A stretch of DNA of 64,000 bases from Armatimonadota bacterium. GTDB taxonomy: Bacteria > Armatimonadota > Fimbriimonadia > Fimbriimonadales > ATM1. Below the pieces are notes generated by a model, which saw only the letters and a program-made list of their open reading frames with translations, was not told where the DNA came from and did not search any database. A program made the translations under genes and the position numbers. Location of the stretch: contig QEUM01000008.1 of assembly GCA_003577165.1 (NCBI GenBank), positions 1 to 64,000 of the forward strand, written 5' to 3'. Shown in pieces: positions 44,164 through 52,703 of the stretch (positions are counted from its first letter, which is position 1; the number at the start of each line of letters is the position of its first letter).

Positions 44164-44199
44164 TAACCCACGAATCGGGCTTCCGGTTCCTTTGGGAGG

Positions 44200-44228
44200 T
44201 TGACAACAATAGTAAACGTTTGTATACT
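44200..44228 (+). promoter_or_regulatory. Consensus sigma70-type promoter with overlapping palindrome
   Basis: TTGACA (44200-44205), a 17-base spacer and TATACT (44223-44228) match the vegetative consensus closely. The ATG of the VOC gene follows after 6 bases, so its mRNA is leaderless. AATAGTA and TACTATT flank AAACGTTT in the spacer/-10 region, an operator-like arrangement. Confidence 0.75.
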
Positions 44229-44234
44229 ATTCTC

Positions 44235-44636
44235 ATGCCAAAACTGGACATGATTGGGCTGGTCGTCGAGGACATTCCGACCTCGCTTCGGTTCTACAGA
44301 AGGCTGGGGCTGGACGTCCCGGAGCCGGACGCGGGCGAGCCGTACGTCGAGACGACTCTGCCAGGTGGGATTCGCCTGTCTTGGAACGCCGCGGCGATGA
44401 TCAAGGAGATCGCAGGCGAGTCGTGGACTCCGCCGACGGGACAGAGAATGGGGCTCGCCTTCCTTTGCGACACGCCTGCCCAAGTCGATGAACTGCACTC
44501 GGACCTCGTTGCCTCGGGCTATCGGTCGGAACGGGAGCCGTGGAATGCGTTTTGGGGCCAGAGATATGCGCAGGTCGTCGACCCGGACGGAATGGTGGTC
44601 GATCTGTTCGCGCCGCTCAGCCAGTCTCCGCAGTAA
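44235..44636 (+). CDS. VOC family protein (glyoxalase/bleomycin-resistance-like)
   Basis: This 133-residue protein matches the vicinal oxygen chelate fold: LDMIGLVVEDIPTSLRFYRR at the N-terminus and YAQVVDPDGMVVDLFAP at the C-terminus, with an acidic ligand in each half. Known members are glyoxalases, dioxygenases or binding proteins; nothing here decides between them. The gene has the strongest promoter consensus of the window. Confidence 0.85.
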   Translation: MPKLDMIGLVVEDIPTSLRFYRRLGLDVPEPDAGEPYVETTLPGGIRLSWNAAAMIKEIAGESWTPPTGQRMGLAFLCDTPAQVDELHSDLVASGYRSEREPWNAFWGQRYAQVVDPDGMVVDLFAPLSQSPQ

Positions 44637-44656
44637 GGGTCTCGCCATGTGCTAAC

Positions 44657-44669
44657 TTAGCGACGCTAA
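44657..44669. repeat. Short perfect palindrome TTAGCG-A-CGCTAA
   Basis: Six-base arms flank one base, 6 bases before the ATG of the reductase gene. It could be an operator covering the promoter (TAACTT at 44653-44658 is a possible -10). Confidence 0.4.
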
Positions 44670-44675
44670 AGAGCC

Positions 44676-45908
44676 ATGGCGAAACAATACGACTACTTGC
44701 TGCTCGGCGGAGGCACGTCCTGCGGATATGCCGCCGCCGCGATTCGGGACCGAGACAAGAACGGAAGCATTGGGATCGTCAGCGCGGACAACCAGCCGCC
44801 TTACGATCGCCCGCCGCTCTCCAAAGGGTTCTTGAAGAACCCTGACTTGTCGCTGTCCGACATTCACAGCAAGGACGAGAGTTTCTATCCGGACAACGGG
44901 ATCGAACTGCATTTGGGTGTGCGATGCGAAGCCCTCGACCGAAGCGCAAAGTCGGCGCGGCTCTCGGATGGCAGTGAGGTTTCCTACGGAAAACTGTTGT
45001 ATGCGCTTGGCTCCACGCCGCGGCGACTCGACTATCCCGGATCGCAGAACGCAGTCGTGCTTAGAACGGGCGCAGATGGTGAATCGTTGCGCGCGAAGGC
45101 GCCTGCCGCGAAGTCGGTTGTCATCGTGGGCGCGGGTTACATCGGATCCGAGGTCTCGGCGACGCTTCGCGCCGTGGACGTCGAGGTCACCCTCCTCGAA
45201 CTCGGCGACAGCGTGATGCCAGGATTGCCTTCGAAGCCGACTCGCGCCGCGGTGCGAGACGAGCTCGAACGATTAGGTGTGCACGTTCAGGAGGGGGATA
45301 CTGTCGTCGAAGCGGACTCCACGCTGGTGACGTGTCGCTCCGGTCGTGTGATTTCAGCAGACCTGGTTCTGCATGCTGTGGGAGTTAAGCCAAACGTTGA
45401 ACTCGGGTCCTCAGCGGGTTTGGAAGTTGGCAACTGGGGGATTCGCGCGGACTCGACCCTCAAGACTCCAGATCCCTCGATTTGGGTTGCGGGCGACATC
45501 GCGGAATACGCTGAGCCGATCACCGGTCGGGATTATCATGCCGAGCATCACCTTCATGCCAAGTGGACCGGGGAGCATGTCGGGGCGTGCATGGCCGGCG
45601 ACGCGCGCGAATACCGGAAGGTGCCGTACTTCTTCAGTGACGTGGGTCGCCTCTCCATCATCCTTCGAGGGTGGCCCGAACTCGCGGACCGTTCGTTCGT
45701 GTTGGGGAACCTGGAGGAGCCTGCGTTCAGTGAGGTCTTCGTGAAGAACGACGGTCGAGTGATCGGTTTCGTGGACGTGCGGGAGGACTACAAGGCGCAA
45801 GACCCGATTTGCGATCTGTTCGAGCGGCTCATCGGCGAAGGCGCGGATCTGTCGAGCCGCTTGAGGGATTTGGAGAACCCGTCCTTCGACGTTCTCTCTC
45901 TCGCTTAG
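44676..45908 (+). CDS. FAD-dependent NAD(P)H oxidoreductase (ferredoxin-reductase/AIF-like)
   Basis: This 410-residue flavoprotein has the FAD-binding LLLGGGTSCGYAAAAIRD, the PPYDRPPLSKGFL segment typical of rubredoxin/ferredoxin reductases, the NAD-binding IVGAGYIGSEVSATLR, and the second FAD motif IWVAGDIAEY. The C-terminal domain (VPYFFSDVGRLSIILRG) resembles the AIF/BphA4 type. The electron acceptor is unknown and no ferredoxin gene is adjacent. Its stop overlaps the convergent uppS stop by four bases. Confidence 0.88.
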   Translation: MAKQYDYLLLGGGTSCGYAAAAIRDRDKNGSIGIVSADNQPPYDRPPLSKGFLKNPDLSLSDIHSKDESFYPDNGIELHLGVRCEALDRSAKSARLSDGSEVSYGKLLYALGSTPRRLDYPGSQNAVVLRTGADGESLRAKAPAAKSVVIVGAGYIGSEVSATLRAVDVEVTLLELGDSVMPGLPSKPTRAAVRDELERLGVHVQEGDTVVEADSTLVTCRSGRVISADLVLHAVGVKPNVELGSSAGLEVGNWGIRADSTLKTPDPSIWVAGDIAEYAEPITGRDYHAEHHLHAKWTGEHVGACMAGDAREYRKVPYFFSDVGRLSIILRGWPELADRSFVLGNLEEPAFSEVFVKNDGRVIGFVDVREDYKAQDPICDLFERLIGEGADLSSRLRDLENPSFDVLSLA

Positions 45909-46660
45909 GGGCTTGCAGAACGAGGCGCGACTGCGCCGAATTTACGCACGCGGCGCGCATATTCTTGGCACGCCGCTTCGAGATCTTCCGGCGTGAATTC
46001 GGGCCAAGGCTTCTGCACCACGTAGAGTTCGGCGTACGCGCCTTGCCAAAGAAGGAAGTTGCTCAGTCGAAGTTCGCCGGCTGTACGGATGAGGAGGTCC
46101 GGCTCCGGGATATCCGGGTTGTAGAGGCAGCGAGAGATCGTCTCCTCTGTGACTTCATCGGGATTGGTTCCCTCACGCATGATTCGCCGAACCGCGTCCA
46201 CGATCTCGGCGCGTCCGCCGTAGTTGATGGCGAGCGTGAACGTGATTCCCGTGTTTTGCGCGGTCGTTTCGACTCCTTTGATGAGGGCATTTCGAAGCGA
46301 GTGGGGAAGTTCGTCCAACCTGCCTGCGACCCTCACGCGCACGTTGTTGAGGTGCATGACTCGGAGTTCGTCGATCGCCGCCTGAGTGATCAGCTGCATG
46401 AGTCCGTCTACTTCGTCCTCGGGACGACGCCAGTTCTCTGCGCTGAATGCGTACACGGTGAGGTACTGGATCCCTAAGTCATTCGCGTGCAGAAGAACCG
46501 ACCGAAGGGTCTTGTAGCCTTCACGGTGGCCTATGAGCCTCGGCAGACCGCGAGACGTGGCCCAACGGCCATTGCCGTCCATGATGATGCCGATGTGCGC
46601 TGGAAGTCGATCGATTCGGTCCGCTTCGGATTGGGATGCAGCGCTCTCGTCGACGGACAT
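45905..46660 (-). CDS. uppS: Isoprenyl transferase (undecaprenyl diphosphate synthase)
   Basis: UppS condenses isopentenyl diphosphate units in cis onto farnesyl diphosphate to make the C55 lipid carrier of wall synthesis. The 251-residue protein has IGIIMDGNGRWA (catalytic Asp), GHREGYKT, TVYAFSAENWRRP and RTAGELRLSNFLLWQGAYAE. It is encoded downstream of pyrH and frr in the common bacterial order. With uppP at 13621 the window holds both synthesis and recycling of the carrier. Confidence 0.95.
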   Translation of the reverse strand: MSVDESAASQSEADRIDRLPAHIGIIMDGNGRWATSRGLPRLIGHREGYKTLRSVLLHANDLGIQYLTVYAFSAENWRRPEDEVDGLMQLITQAAIDELRVMHLNNVRVRVAGRLDELPHSLRNALIKGVETTAQNTGITFTLAINYGGRAEIVDAVRRIMREGTNPDEVTEETISRCLYNPDIPEPDLLIRTAGELRLSNFLLWQGAYAELYVVQKPWPEFTPEDLEAACQEYARRVRKFGAVAPRSASP

Positions 46661-46686
46661 GCCTTTACCAGTGGGAGGCGGTGGCT

Positions 46687-47244
46687 TCAGACTTCCTTGA
46701 GTTCGGCGTCCTTCTTCTTTTGAAGATCGTGGACCTGCTCGATGTGTTGATCGGTAATTTTCTGCGCTTCCTGTTCGAGGCGCTTCAATTCGTCCTCTGA
46801 GATCTTTTTCTCTTTTTCGAGTTTCTTTAGATGATCAATGAGGTCGCGGCGGACGTTGCGGATCGCAACGCATCCTTCTTCGGCTCGAGCGTGGACCTGC
46901 TTAATCAGTTGCTGCCTTCGCTCTTCGGTCATCGAAGGGATGTTGAGCCGGATGCCTGTGCCATCCACGATGGGGTTAATGCCGAGGTCGCTCTTTTGAA
47001 TCGCGCGTTCGATCGCCTGCGTCGCGCTCTTGTCGTAAGGTTGGATCAAAAGTTGTCGCGGTTCGGGAACGCTGATGTTCGCGAGTTGGTTGATCGGCGT
47101 TTCCGTGCCGTAATAGTCCACGTGGATTCTTTCCAGCATGACGGGGTTCGCCCGGCCCGTGCGAAAAGTGTTGAAGTCGCGGAGTGTCGCTTGAACCGCC
47201 TGGTCCATTCGCTGCTTTGCATCGTTCATTAAGTCTTTGACCAC
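46687..47244 (-). CDS. frr: Ribosome recycling factor
   Basis: RRF, with EF-G, splits the post-termination ribosome. I chose the GTG at 47244 because AGGAGG sits six bases upstream and the resulting N-terminus (VVKDLMNDAKQRMDQ) aligns with the standard MxxDIxxDAExRM start, giving exactly 185 residues, the usual length. An ATG at 47229, overlapping the pyrH stop, would remove five conserved residues. RTGRANP and the coiled helices up to the C-terminus are typical. It overlaps pyrH by 16 bases. Confidence 0.95.
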   Translation of the reverse strand: MVKDLMNDAKQRMDQAVQATLRDFNTFRTGRANPVMLERIHVDYYGTETPINQLANISVPEPRQLLIQPYDKSATQAIERAIQKSDLGINPIVDGTGIRLNIPSMTEERRQQLIKQVHARAEEGCVAIRNVRRDLIDHLKKLEKEKKISEDELKRLEQEAQKITDQHIEQVHDLQKKKDAELKEV

Positions 47245-47972
47245 TCTCTGCCTCCTACAAGTGTTCCGATCGGCTCGCCTTTCACGGCGGCGAGCATGCC
47301 GCCCTTTTCGTAAATGCTGAGCACGATGATCGGCATGTCGTGTTCCTGGCACATCGTGAACGCGGTCGGGTCCATTACGCCGAGGCGCTTGGCGATCGCT
47401 TCGTCGTAAGTAACCTCAGCGTATCGAGTCGCGCCTGCGTGGAGTTTCGGGTCCTGATCGTAGACGCCGTCCACCTTGGTGCACTTGATGAGCGCCTCAC
47501 ACCCGAGTTCCACCGCGCGCAGGGCGGCGGCCGTGTCCGTGGTGAAGAACGGGTTGCCTGTTCCGCTGGCGAGAATCACGATGCGCCTCTTCTCGAGGTG
47601 GCGAAGGGCGCGGCGTCGGATGAAGGTCTCGCAGAGCTGCTGCACGCTGATCGCGCTCATGACTCGCGCCGGGACGCCTCTCTTCTCGACTGCGTCCTGC
47701 AGGGCCAGGCAGTTCATGACGGTGCCGAGCATGCCCATCTGGTCGGCGATGGCCTGATCCATGCCGCCTTCGCGGCTGAACGCCACTCCGCGGATGAAGT
47801 TGCCGCCGCCCGCCACGACGGCCGTTTCGACGCCTGCGTTGTGGACCTGCACGATTTCGTCGGCGATCTCGCCGACGGTCGCCGGGTCCAGCCCGAAGGA
47901 CTCGCCACCGGCGAAGGCCTCGCCCGAGAGTTTGAGAAGGACTCGCTGTAGGGGCTTGCGGGCTGTACTCAT
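47229..47972 (-). CDS. pyrH: UMP kinase
   Basis: PyrH phosphorylates UMP to UDP. The roughly 247-residue protein has the amino-acid-kinase fold: VLLKLSGEAFAG, VVAGGGNFIRG, ASGTGNPFFTTDTAAALRA, KCTKVDGVYDQDPK and VMDPTAFTMC. I chose the ATG at 47972; a GTG at 47999 is in frame, but TATCCT lies inside that extension (about 47994-47989), so it is probably promoter. It starts the pyrH-frr-uppS unit. Confidence 0.95.
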   Translation of the reverse strand: MSTARKPLQRVLLKLSGEAFAGGESFGLDPATVGEIADEIVQVHNAGVETAVVAGGGNFIRGVAFSREGGMDQAIADQMGMLGTVMNCLALQDAVEKRGVPARVMSAISVQQLCETFIRRRALRHLEKRRIVILASGTGNPFFTTDTAAALRAVELGCEALIKCTKVDGVYDQDPKLHAGATRYAEVTYDEAIAKRLGVMDPTAFTMCQEHDMPIIVLSIYEKGGMLAAVKGEPIGTLVGGREWSKT

Positions 47973-47999
47973 AACGGGCGAGCCAATAGGATACTCCAC

Positions 48000-48032
48000 G
48001 CAAGAAGGTCCCGAGGCGGGAACCTCGGGACC
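48000..48032 (-). terminator. Terminator of rpsB-tsf
   Basis: GGTCCCGAGG (48007-48016) and CCTCGGGACC (48023-48032) form a perfect 10-bp stem with a 6-base loop, followed on the minus strand by TTCTTG. It separates tsf from pyrH. Confidence 0.75.
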
Positions 48033-48054
48033 TCCGTTCGGCGTTCGGTGGGGC

Positions 48055-48918
48055 TCAGACCGTGGTGTCTGTCGGCGGCTTGCCGGCTTCGATGCGAATG
48101 AAGCGAGTGACTTTGGCGCCGCCCATGACTTCGGCTGTCCGCTTGCTTTGGTCCGCGTACCAGGCCTGTTCCGTGAGCACGACCTGCTGCAGGAACTCCT
48201 TATTGACCTTGCCCTGAGCGATCTTCTCGGCGATCTCCTCCGGCTTTCCGTCTTCGATCGCTCGCTGTCGCTCGATCGCGATCTCCTTCTCGAGGCGGTC
48301 CTGATCCACTCCGTCCTTCGAGATGAACTCCGGCGAGAGGGCGACGACTTGGATGCCGATCTTCGAGGCGAGGTCTTCGTACCCGTTGCCCGAGTTCGCG
48401 AGCGCCACGAGCGCGGCCTTGGTGCTGTCGTGGTGCACGTAGACGCCGACTGCGCCTTCGGACGAGATTCGCTTGACCGCGCCCAGTTGGATGTTCTCCC
48501 GGATCTTGGCGACGGCGTCCTCGATGAGTTCCTTCACGGTCTTGCCATCGATCACGGCGGACAAGGGATCATCGCCTGGGTCGTTCTGCACGAAGTGGTC
48601 GGCGAGTTTCTGCGCGAGAGCCTTGAAGTCCTCGTTGCGGGCGACGAAGTCGGTCTCGCTGAGCAGCGAAACCGCTGCGGCAGCATTGCCGGACTTCGCG
48701 ACGGCTACGGTTCCGGCCGACGTCGCGCGGTCGGCGCGTTTGCCGGCCTGGACTTTTCCGGACTCTCGGAGAATCTGCTTCGCCTCGGCGAGGACCGTGT
48801 CTTCTGTCGCCTCCGCTCCGAGTTTCTCTGCGGCTTGAGTGAGCGCCCGTTTGCAATCCATCATGGGCGCGTCCGTCTCCTCTCGGAGACGCTTTACGAG
48901 TGATGCTGTGATTTCCAT
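48055..48918 (-). CDS. tsf: Elongation factor Ts
   Basis: EF-Ts exchanges GDP for GTP on EF-Tu. The 287-residue protein has the N-terminal UBA-like domain with LVKRLREETDAPMMDCKRAL and the core with SLLSETDFVARNEDFKALA. The C-terminal NKEFLQQVVLTEQAWY is typical. It lies three bases after rpsB in the conserved rpsB-tsf operon, with a terminator behind it. Confidence 0.96.
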   Translation of the reverse strand: MEITASLVKRLREETDAPMMDCKRALTQAAEKLGAEATEDTVLAEAKQILRESGKVQAGKRADRATSAGTVAVAKSGNAAAAVSLLSETDFVARNEDFKALAQKLADHFVQNDPGDDPLSAVIDGKTVKELIEDAVAKIRENIQLGAVKRISSEGAVGVYVHHDSTKAALVALANSGNGYEDLASKIGIQVVALSPEFISKDGVDQDRLEKEIAIERQRAIEDGKPEEIAEKIAQGKVNKEFLQQVVLTEQAWYADQSKRTAEVMGGAKVTRFIRIEAGKPPTDTTV

Positions 48919-48921
48919 AAT

Positions 48922-49797
48922 TTATTCTTCGGCGTCTTCCTTCGCGACTCTCGCCCGGCGTCTGCCGGCATCTGCGCCCATGGTCTCCATCTCTTCTTCG
49001 AGCGAAAACTTGCGCAGCATTTCCAGCTCGACTTCGCCGAGCGGCACGGCTTCTTGCTCTTCCGGCGTCGCGACTGCGTCCGCAGGCACTTCGGGCGCCT
49101 CTCCCGCTTCGACGTCGATCGGCCTGAGTTCCAGGATGAGGTCGGCGATCTTTCCTGAGATGAGCCGCACGGCGCGAATGGCGTCGTCGTTGCCGGGAAT
49201 GACAAAGTCGGCGTCATCCGGATCGCAATTCGTATCGACGATCGCGACGATCGGAATGCCAAGTGTGCGTGCTTCCTTGACCGCGATGGCCTCTTTCTTC
49301 AGATCAACGATGAACATCAAGTCGGGGGGGCCGCTCATCCCTGCCACTCCATCGAAGTAACGGTGCAGCCGTTCCAATTCCTTTCGGCGCTGCATCGCTT
49401 CTTTCTTGGGCAAGCGGTCGAAGTAGCCGTCTTCGTTCATCCGATCCAATTCGCGAAGTCGGTTGATCCTTCCGAGCATGGTTTTCCAGTTGGTGAGCAA
49501 TCCGCCCATCCATCTTTCGGAGACGTAGTATTGGCGGCAGCGAATGGCAGCCTCGCGGATGGCTCCTTCCGTCTGCTTCTTGGTGCCGACGAAGAGGATG
49601 TTCCCCCCCCGCTCGACGACCGATCGAATCGCTTCCATCCCCTCTTCAAAGAGCTTGATGGTCTGGTGGAGATCGATGATGTAGATGCCATTTCTGGCCC
49701 CGTAGATGTATCGCTTCATCTTCGGGTTCCACTTGCGGGTCGCGTGCCCGAAGTGGACGCCTGCTTCCAGCAGGTCGCGCATGGTAAGTGGTGTCAT
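48922..49797 (-). CDS. rpsB: 30S ribosomal protein S2
   Basis: S2 is a 30S subunit protein. The start is an ATG at 49797 with AGGAGG immediately upstream, giving 291 residues. [36 protein letters not shown] and [14 protein letters not shown] are diagnostic. The C-terminal ~60 residues are an acidic extension ([20 protein letters not shown]) beyond the core. The frame stays open well upstream of the ATG but shows no homologous sequence there. Confidence 0.95.
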   Translation of the reverse strand: MTPLTMRDLLEAGVHFGHATRKWNPKMKRYIYGARNGIYIIDLHQTIKLFEEGMEAIRSVVERGGNILFVGTKKQTEGAIREAAIRCRQYYVSERWMGGLLTNWKTMLGRINRLRELDRMNEDGYFDRLPKKEAMQRRKELERLHRYFDGVAGMSGPPDLMFIVDLKKEAIAVKEARTLGIPIVAIVDTNCDPDDADFVIPGNDDAIRAVRLISGKIADLILELRPIDVEAGEAPEVPADAVATPEEQEAVPLGEVELEMLRKFSLEEEMETMGADAGRRRARVAKEDAEE

Positions 49798-49880
49798 TTT
49801 TCCTCCTGGGTTGGTCCTCCGGGCCCTTGATCCCGGTGATCCGGGACACCCAAGGGTTACTGGGCCCGTGTGGTTTGGAA
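49798..49880 (-). promoter_or_regulatory. Structured rpsB leader, candidate autoregulatory RNA
   Basis: The leader between the promoter and rpsB contains nested pairings: TCCCGG-TGAT-CCGGGA (49831-49846), CCCTTG with CAAGGG (49824-49829 and 49851-49856), and two GGGCCC blocks (49821-49826 and 49862-49867) that can pair with each other. The outer and middle stems compete for 49824-49826. Ribosomal protein S2 leaders are autoregulated in several phyla, so a similar role is possible. Confidence 0.4.
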
Positions 49881-49885
49881 GGCGG

Positions 49886-49891
49886 AGTATA
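49886..49891 (-). promoter_or_regulatory. -10 box of rpsB
   Basis: TATACT on the minus strand, about 90 bases before the rpsB ATG, leaves a leader of roughly 80 bases. Confidence 0.5.
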
Positions 49892-49983
49892 CCCTCGTGG
49901 AACCCTCTCCGCCCCGGTTCGCGGCGCCATAGGAGAGTCCAATCAAAGGACCGGATGCTCGAGGGGTCGAACCATTCCGGGAC

Positions 49984-51243
49984 ATGAACCTTAAGAGCCG
50001 CTCGCTCGCATGGCAGCTCGGCATGTCCGCCTACTGGTTCGCCACGAGCATGAAGTGGTTCGTGATGCTCCTGACTCTCGCTTTCGTCGTGAACGACATC
50101 GTTCCGGGCGGGGAGGAGGGGAAGTTGTGGGGGCGCGTCGTCCTGATCGGTGCGACTTGGGCGATGGTCGGCCCGGGACTGTTCGGATATCTCAGCGATC
50201 GAACGAGAACGCGGTTTGGCAGATGGAGACCGTATCTCGCAATCGGCTGCGCGGGCACGGTGTTCGCTCTTATCGTGCTTTCCAACGCGCGGGAGTACTG
50301 GGTCGTCGTCGTCGGCTACTTGTTGCTTCAAATGTCGGACGACTTCGCGACAGGTCCCTACAGCATGCTGATTCCCGGCCTCGTGCCGGAGCACCAGCGC
50401 GGCCGCGCCTCAGGCGTCATGGCCCTGATGCAGTTTTCCGCTCATCTTGCGGGCGCAGCGGTGTCGCTTGCCCTCGGCGACATCCGTCCGATCTACCTGA
50501 CGGTTGCGACGATGAGCGTCGTGTGCGCGCTCATCACGCTCTTCACCGTTCGGGAAGACCCGGCCGAGCGGATTAGTGATCGTGTGGGATTCGCCGAAGG
50601 GTGGATTCAACCGTGGAAAGATCACGACTTTCGGTGGGCGTGGATCGTGCGGTTTCTGAATGCGCTCGGCTTTTACTTGATCTTGACGTATCTCGGTCTC
50701 TATTTCGCGCATGTCGTGAGGGATTTCACCGCCTTTGGGATACCGATTGCGAAGGTCGGTGAAGGAGTAACGCCCGAGGGCGCCGCGAAGGAGGCGGTGC
50801 TTAAGGTGGCCGTGATCATCGCCGTTCTGGCTGCGATCGGCGGAGTCGCGGGGGGGAGGCTTGCCGACAAGATCGGCAGGAAAAGGGTCGTTGCGGGCTG
50901 CGGCTGGCTGATGTTCGCGGTGTTGGTGCCGTTTGCGCTCATTCCAGACTTTTCGGTCATCGTATGCCTGGCGCTGCTGTTTGGATTCGGATACGGGGCG
51001 TACGAGTCCTCCAACTGGGCGCTCGTTTCCGACGTGATGCCGAGTCGCGAGAACCTCGCGAAGGACATGGGCATCTGGCAGTCGAGCATCCCTGCGCCTC
51101 AGGTCATTGCGGGCAGCCTTGGCTTCGTCGTGGATACGAAGAACATGCAGGGGACGAGCGGCTACACGATCGTGTTCCTGGTTGCCGCCGCTGCTTACCT
51201 GTTCTCCACTTTGTCGGTCCGACAGATTCGCGGCTCGACGTAG
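49984..51243 (+). CDS. MFS transporter
   Basis: The 419-residue protein has about twelve membrane helices and the MFS loop motif [20 protein letters not shown], which resembles the GPH sugar:cation symporter and SLC45-like branches. Both halves show a similar pattern, and a [12 protein letters not shown] loop repeats the motif in the second half. The substrate, possibly a sugar, is unknown. There is no clear Shine-Dalgarno sequence. Confidence 0.8.
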   Translation: MNLKSRSLAWQLGMSAYWFATSMKWFVMLLTLAFVVNDIVPGGEEGKLWGRVVLIGATWAMVGPGLFGYLSDRTRTRFGRWRPYLAIGCAGTVFALIVLSNAREYWVVVVGYLLLQMSDDFATGPYSMLIPGLVPEHQRGRASGVMALMQFSAHLAGAAVSLALGDIRPIYLTVATMSVVCALITLFTVREDPAERISDRVGFAEGWIQPWKDHDFRWAWIVRFLNALGFYLILTYLGLYFAHVVRDFTAFGIPIAKVGEGVTPEGAAKEAVLKVAVIIAVLAAIGGVAGGRLADKIGRKRVVAGCGWLMFAVLVPFALIPDFSVIVCLALLFGFGYGAYESSNWALVSDVMPSRENLAKDMGIWQSSIPAPQVIAGSLGFVVDTKNMQGTSGYTIVFLVAAAAYLFSTLSVRQIRGST

Positions 51244-51256
51244 CACAATCGTCGAA

Positions 51257-52573
51257 GTGGATTCTCTCGACGACGTCATCGTCGCACCCATCACCGGCGT
51301 CACGCCTGCGGCCGTTGCGTTGATTCGGGGCTCCGGCGCGGGCTCGTGGCGGCTTGCCGAGGCCGTGTTCCGCGCGGCCGGAAATTCGAGGCTCGAGCCC
51401 CGGCATGCGGTTCTGGGCGTGATTCACAACGATGGCGAGGTGATTGACGAGGGCTATCTCGTGCTGTTCGAATCGGGGAAGAGTTACACGACAGAAGAGT
51501 CCTTCGAACTGTCCTGTCATGGCAATCCGGCGATCGTTCGCCGCATTGTGAACCTTCTGATCGAAAAGGGCGCGAGGGCTGCGCGCCCCGGGGAGTTCAC
51601 GGAGCGCGCGTTTCTCAACGGCAGGATCGATCTTACGCAGGCGGAAGCCGTACGCGACACGATCGAAGCCGCGACGGAAGCGCAGCAGCGCCGGGCTCGG
51701 CTTCTTCGAGATGGGCGGCTCGCTCGACATGCGGCGGAAATCCGACGAAAAATCGCACACGAACTCGCGACCGTGGAAGCGGTGACGGACTTCTCGGAAG
51801 AGATCGGCGATCTCGACCGGGAGGCTTCGTGCGAGAGAATCTCCTCCATCGTCGCTGAAATTCGAGAACTGATCGCGAACGCGAGTTCTGCGCACATCAT
51901 GCGGCACGGGCTGCGCATCGCCATCGTCGGTCGGCCGAATGTGGGCAAGTCTTCGCTCATGAACCGCATGTTGGGTTCGGATCGAGCCATCGTTACGGAG
52001 ATCCCCGGCACCACGCGCGACACGATCGAGGAGGCCGTCGAGGTTCGCGGATTGCCCGTCGTGCTCATCGACACTGCGGGAATTCGTCAGACGGAGGATC
52101 GAGTGGAGGCGATCGGAGTCGAGAGATCACAGTTGGCGGCTGCGCACGCCGACACGGTGTGGATGGTCATCGAGGCGCCGTCGGGCTGGACGTCGGAGGA
52201 TGAGGCCCTGGCAGCGGCTCTCGGAAGGGAGCCGGATTTGATCGTTGCCAACAAAGCGGATTTAGGGAAGCAAGAGTCCCGAGGAATTCTGGTCTCCGCG
52301 CTGACCGGTGAGGGCTTCGACCAACTTGAGGCGGCGGTTCAGGATTGCTTTGGCGCCGAACTGCCGCTCGCGAACGAAAGACAGAGCGAGAGGTTAGCGG
52401 CGGCAGCAGACCGGCTCGAGGCTGCGCGGGCAACTTTAGAAGAAGGGATGCCGACCGACTTGGCTTGCGTCGACCTGTACGGTGCGCTTCACGAAGTCGG
52501 CGCAGTTACCGGGGATTCGGCGACGGACGACATCTTGGAGCAGATCTTCCGCGACTTCTGCATCGGCAAGTAG
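51257..52573 (+). CDS. mnmE: tRNA modification GTPase MnmE
   Basis: MnmE, with MnmG, modifies the wobble uridine of several tRNAs. The 438-residue protein has the N-terminal folate-binding domain (ITGVTPAAVALIRGSG), a G domain with GRPNVGKSSLMN, DTAGIRQTED and NKAD, and ends with the essential CxGK motif as FCIGK. I chose the GTG at 51257; CACAAT ends 7 bases before it, again a leaderless layout. The frame continues upstream inside the MFS gene but without homology. mnmG is not in the window. Confidence 0.93.
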   Translation: MDSLDDVIVAPITGVTPAAVALIRGSGAGSWRLAEAVFRAAGNSRLEPRHAVLGVIHNDGEVIDEGYLVLFESGKSYTTEESFELSCHGNPAIVRRIVNLLIEKGARAARPGEFTERAFLNGRIDLTQAEAVRDTIEAATEAQQRRARLLRDGRLARHAAEIRRKIAHELATVEAVTDFSEEIGDLDREASCERISSIVAEIRELIANASSAHIMRHGLRIAIVGRPNVGKSSLMNRMLGSDRAIVTEIPGTTRDTIEEAVEVRGLPVVLIDTAGIRQTEDRVEAIGVERSQLAAAHADTVWMVIEAPSGWTSEDEALAAALGREPDLIVANKADLGKQESRGILVSALTGEGFDQLEAAVQDCFGAELPLANERQSERLAAAADRLEAARATLEEGMPTDLACVDLYGALHEVGAVTGDSATDDILEQIFRDFCIGK

Positions 52574-52580
52574 CGAATTG

Positions 52581-52608
52581 TCAACAGTCGGTTAACGGCG
52601 TTTCATAT
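52581..52608 (+). promoter_or_regulatory. Candidate Pho box upstream of pstS
   Basis: TCAACA (52581), TTAACG (52592) and TCATAT (52603) recur with an 11-base period, like the direct repeats bound by PhoB/PhoP regulators. They lie about 100 bases before pstS. Possible -10 boxes are AATTCT (52614-52619), five bases after the third repeat, and TACACT (52645-52650). Confidence 0.35.
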
Positions 52609-52703
52609 CCCGGCAATTCTGCATTTGACGGAAATGTCGCTCGGTACACTTTCACCGTTACAGCCGGCATGCACGCGGCTGGAATTCGTAGGAGGATGCA
52701 GAT

